In this document: piece after piece, positions 13,331 through 14,166 of the stretch | How positions within the stretch are numbered: the stretch's first letter is position 1 | Layout of the letters: every line of letters begins with the position of its first letter | NCBI GenBank assembly: GCA_029862935.1 | Contig: JAOTWK010000045.1 | Span: 1-14,166 of the forward strand | Reading direction: 5' to 3' | Length of the DNA stretch: 14,166 nucleotides | Origin: Gemmatimonadota bacterium | Lineage (GTDB): Bacteria; Gemmatimonadota; Gemmatimonadetes; Gemmatimonadales; GWC2-71-9 | The notes under the pieces: model-generated | The model's database searches: none | Seen by the model: only the letters and a program-made list of their open reading frames with translations | What the model was told of the DNA's origin: nothing | Position numbers and translations under genes: made by a program

Positions 13331-13994
13331 GGCCCCGTCCTGACGTCGCCATCCGGCGCTTGCGAAACAGGTCGCTGAATCGCGGTTTGGTGCGTAACAC
13401 GAGACACACGTCTCCCGACGGCCCGTCGGGCAGGCCATCGAGCGTGATGAAGAGCGGCAGCGACGCCTGCGGAATGCATACGCGGTACCGCGTCCCACGC
13501 CATGTCAACTCGACGTCATCCGGTGGGCGCCGTACTACGCGCTCGATGAAGATACAGTCTTCCACCCGCCAAATATCGTCAGCGAGCGCCTCGCCTTCAT
13601 GGTAGAAGCTCGTGTCGAAGACCTCGCCGTTCTGCCGACTGAGGTTCTGCTCTACCGCCCAGTCGTACGTCTCCAAACGATCCGAGCCGGCGCGCCACTC
13701 GACGTGATGCCGGAGCTCATGCAAGAGCGTCTCTTCCGTCTCATGCTCCCAGTCGAACGCATCGATATGTCGAGCAAGTGCGCAGAACGACCCGAAGTAC
13801 AACACGACCCGCGACAGCACCTCGTCGGTGCCCGTGTCGAACGGAATACACTCTCCCATGGTATACACATCCGTGTGGATCGGATGGGGCACCGTCCGGG
13901 GACTCACGTCGATCGCTGCGACTCCCTCGAGGTAGTGCGCGGGGACTTGATCACTGATCGTTCGTACAAGCAGCTCAAACTGTTCGCGCGTCAC
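13311..13994 (-). CDS. Zincin-type metallopeptidase-like protein
   Basis: A 227-residue protein with a putative minimal zincin domain in the first ~120 residues: ETEETLLHELRHHVEW carries HExxH (H92, E93, H96) preceded by a VVLYFGSFCALARH segment resembling the small bacterial zincin family (Pfam Zincin_1 type). A third metal ligand is not obvious; D105 in GSDRLE is a candidate. Residues ~140-227 form a second part with an Arg/Asp-rich linker, a beta-rich stretch (RGTRYRVCIPQASLPLFITL, DGLPDGPSGDVCLVLR) and a basic tail (RKRR). There is no signal peptide, so it would act in the cytoplasm. The start is a GTG at 13994, the only candidate after an in-frame TAG; no Shine-Dalgarno is seen. The receiver-like gene starts inside its end, implying coupled expression. 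Confidence 0.72.
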   Translation of the reverse strand: MTREQFELLVRTISDQVPAHYLEGVAAIDVSPRTVPHPIHTDVYTMGECIPFDTGTDEVLSRVVLYFGSFCALARHIDAFDWEHETEETLLHELRHHVEWRAGSDRLETYDWAVEQNLSRQNGEVFDTSFYHEGEALADDIWRVEDCIFIERVVRRPPDDVELTWRGTRYRVCIPQASLPLFITLDGLPDGPSGDVCLVLRTKPRFSDLFRKRRMATSGRGHVTRIR

Positions 13995-14036
13995 GACGTC
14001 GCGCGCGGTAGCGGTCGAACAGCAGCGCCGATGTTC

Positions 14037-14166
14037 CTATCCATCACCGGACGCCGCCGCGCCGATGCCATGCGTGTGTTTCGCGAGCCACCGGTTGCCG
14101 AGAAGGAGCACGCTGAGCACGATCCCCCACTGCATCACCATCGTTCCCACGTTGGCTTCCCGAAGG
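14037..14166 (-). CDS. C-terminus of an unidentified membrane protein (cut by window edge)
   Basis: The last 42 codons of a minus-strand gene run in from the right edge and stop at TAG 14039-14037. The peptide has one clear membrane helix (GTMVMQWGIVLSVLLLGNRW) followed by a short polar tail (AKHTHGIGAAASGDG), as expected for the last helix of a membrane protein or the end of a small one. Too little is present to name a family. It lies 42 nt before the zincin gene's GTG and may be in the same transcript. Confidence 0.6.
   Translation of the reverse strand, partial: LREANVGTMVMQWGIVLSVLLLGNRWLAKHTHGIGAAASGDG

Noticed and set aside
13331..13498. Extended start for the receiver-like protein
   Set aside because: This stretch overlaps the zincin gene and translates to an Arg/Cys-rich sequence unlike any receiver; a Shine-Dalgarno-like GGACGGGG precedes the ATG at 13330.
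1..14166. Defence island, mobile element, CRISPR array, tRNA or rRNA
   Set aside because: I saw no transposase, integrase, repeat array, tRNA-like or rRNA-like sequence; codon use looks even across the window, and most genes are housekeeping.

Overview
The window is GC-rich, gene-dense bacterial chromosome, with short intergenic gaps, many 1-4 nt gene overlaps and starts that often lack a Shine-Dalgarno sequence. The gene mix is MurQ, a eukaryotic-type class I aldolase, a pyruvoyl arginine decarboxylase with an agmatinase, an ALDH7 dehydrogenase, a class II HDAC-like deacetylase and PriA. I think an environmental, possibly Gemmatimonadota-like, bacterium is the best guess, but this is inference from general resemblance; no rRNA or other marker is present. 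I see no mobile element, CRISPR array, tRNA, rRNA or recognised defence system.

Layout, left to right. (1) At 1-539 (minus) is the N-terminal 179 residues of MurQ (muropeptide recycling). It diverges across an 88-bp spacer from a plus-strand gamma-glutamyltransferase with an export signal (628-2364). (2) A class I fructose-bisphosphate aldolase follows (2553-3572, plus) and ends at a strong 13-bp-stem terminator. (3) From 3642 to the right edge every gene is on the minus strand. In transcription order (right to left) these are: the C-terminus of a membrane protein; a zincin-type metallopeptidase; a small degenerate receiver-like protein; an unrecognised 89-residue protein; an 89-residue ubiquitin-fold protein; a class II HDAC-like deacetylase; an ALDH7 (aminoadipate semialdehyde/piperideine-6-carboxylate) dehydrogenase; a SAM methyltransferase; PriA; an unrecognised 167-residue protein; pyruvoyl-dependent arginine decarboxylase; agmatinase; and CcdA.

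How the genes fit together. The clearest pathway is putrescine synthesis: arginine to agmatine (PdaD), then agmatine to putrescine plus urea (SpeB). The two genes share an ATGA overlap and are preceded by an unknown gene that overlaps pdaD by one base. That unknown gene lacks its own ribosome site, but a 9-codon ORF with a good Shine-Dalgarno ends inside its start region, so it is either a coupling leader or the scar of a frameshift. The methyltransferase and priA are also joined by an ATGA overlap. Most of the content is housekeeping. The least explained part is the right-hand cluster at about 12378-13994: a stand-alone beta-grasp/ubiquitin-like protein translationally coupled to an unknown small protein, next to a deacetylase and downstream of a phosphorylation-incompetent receiver and a zincin. 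I do not claim it is a new system, but it is the part most worth checking.
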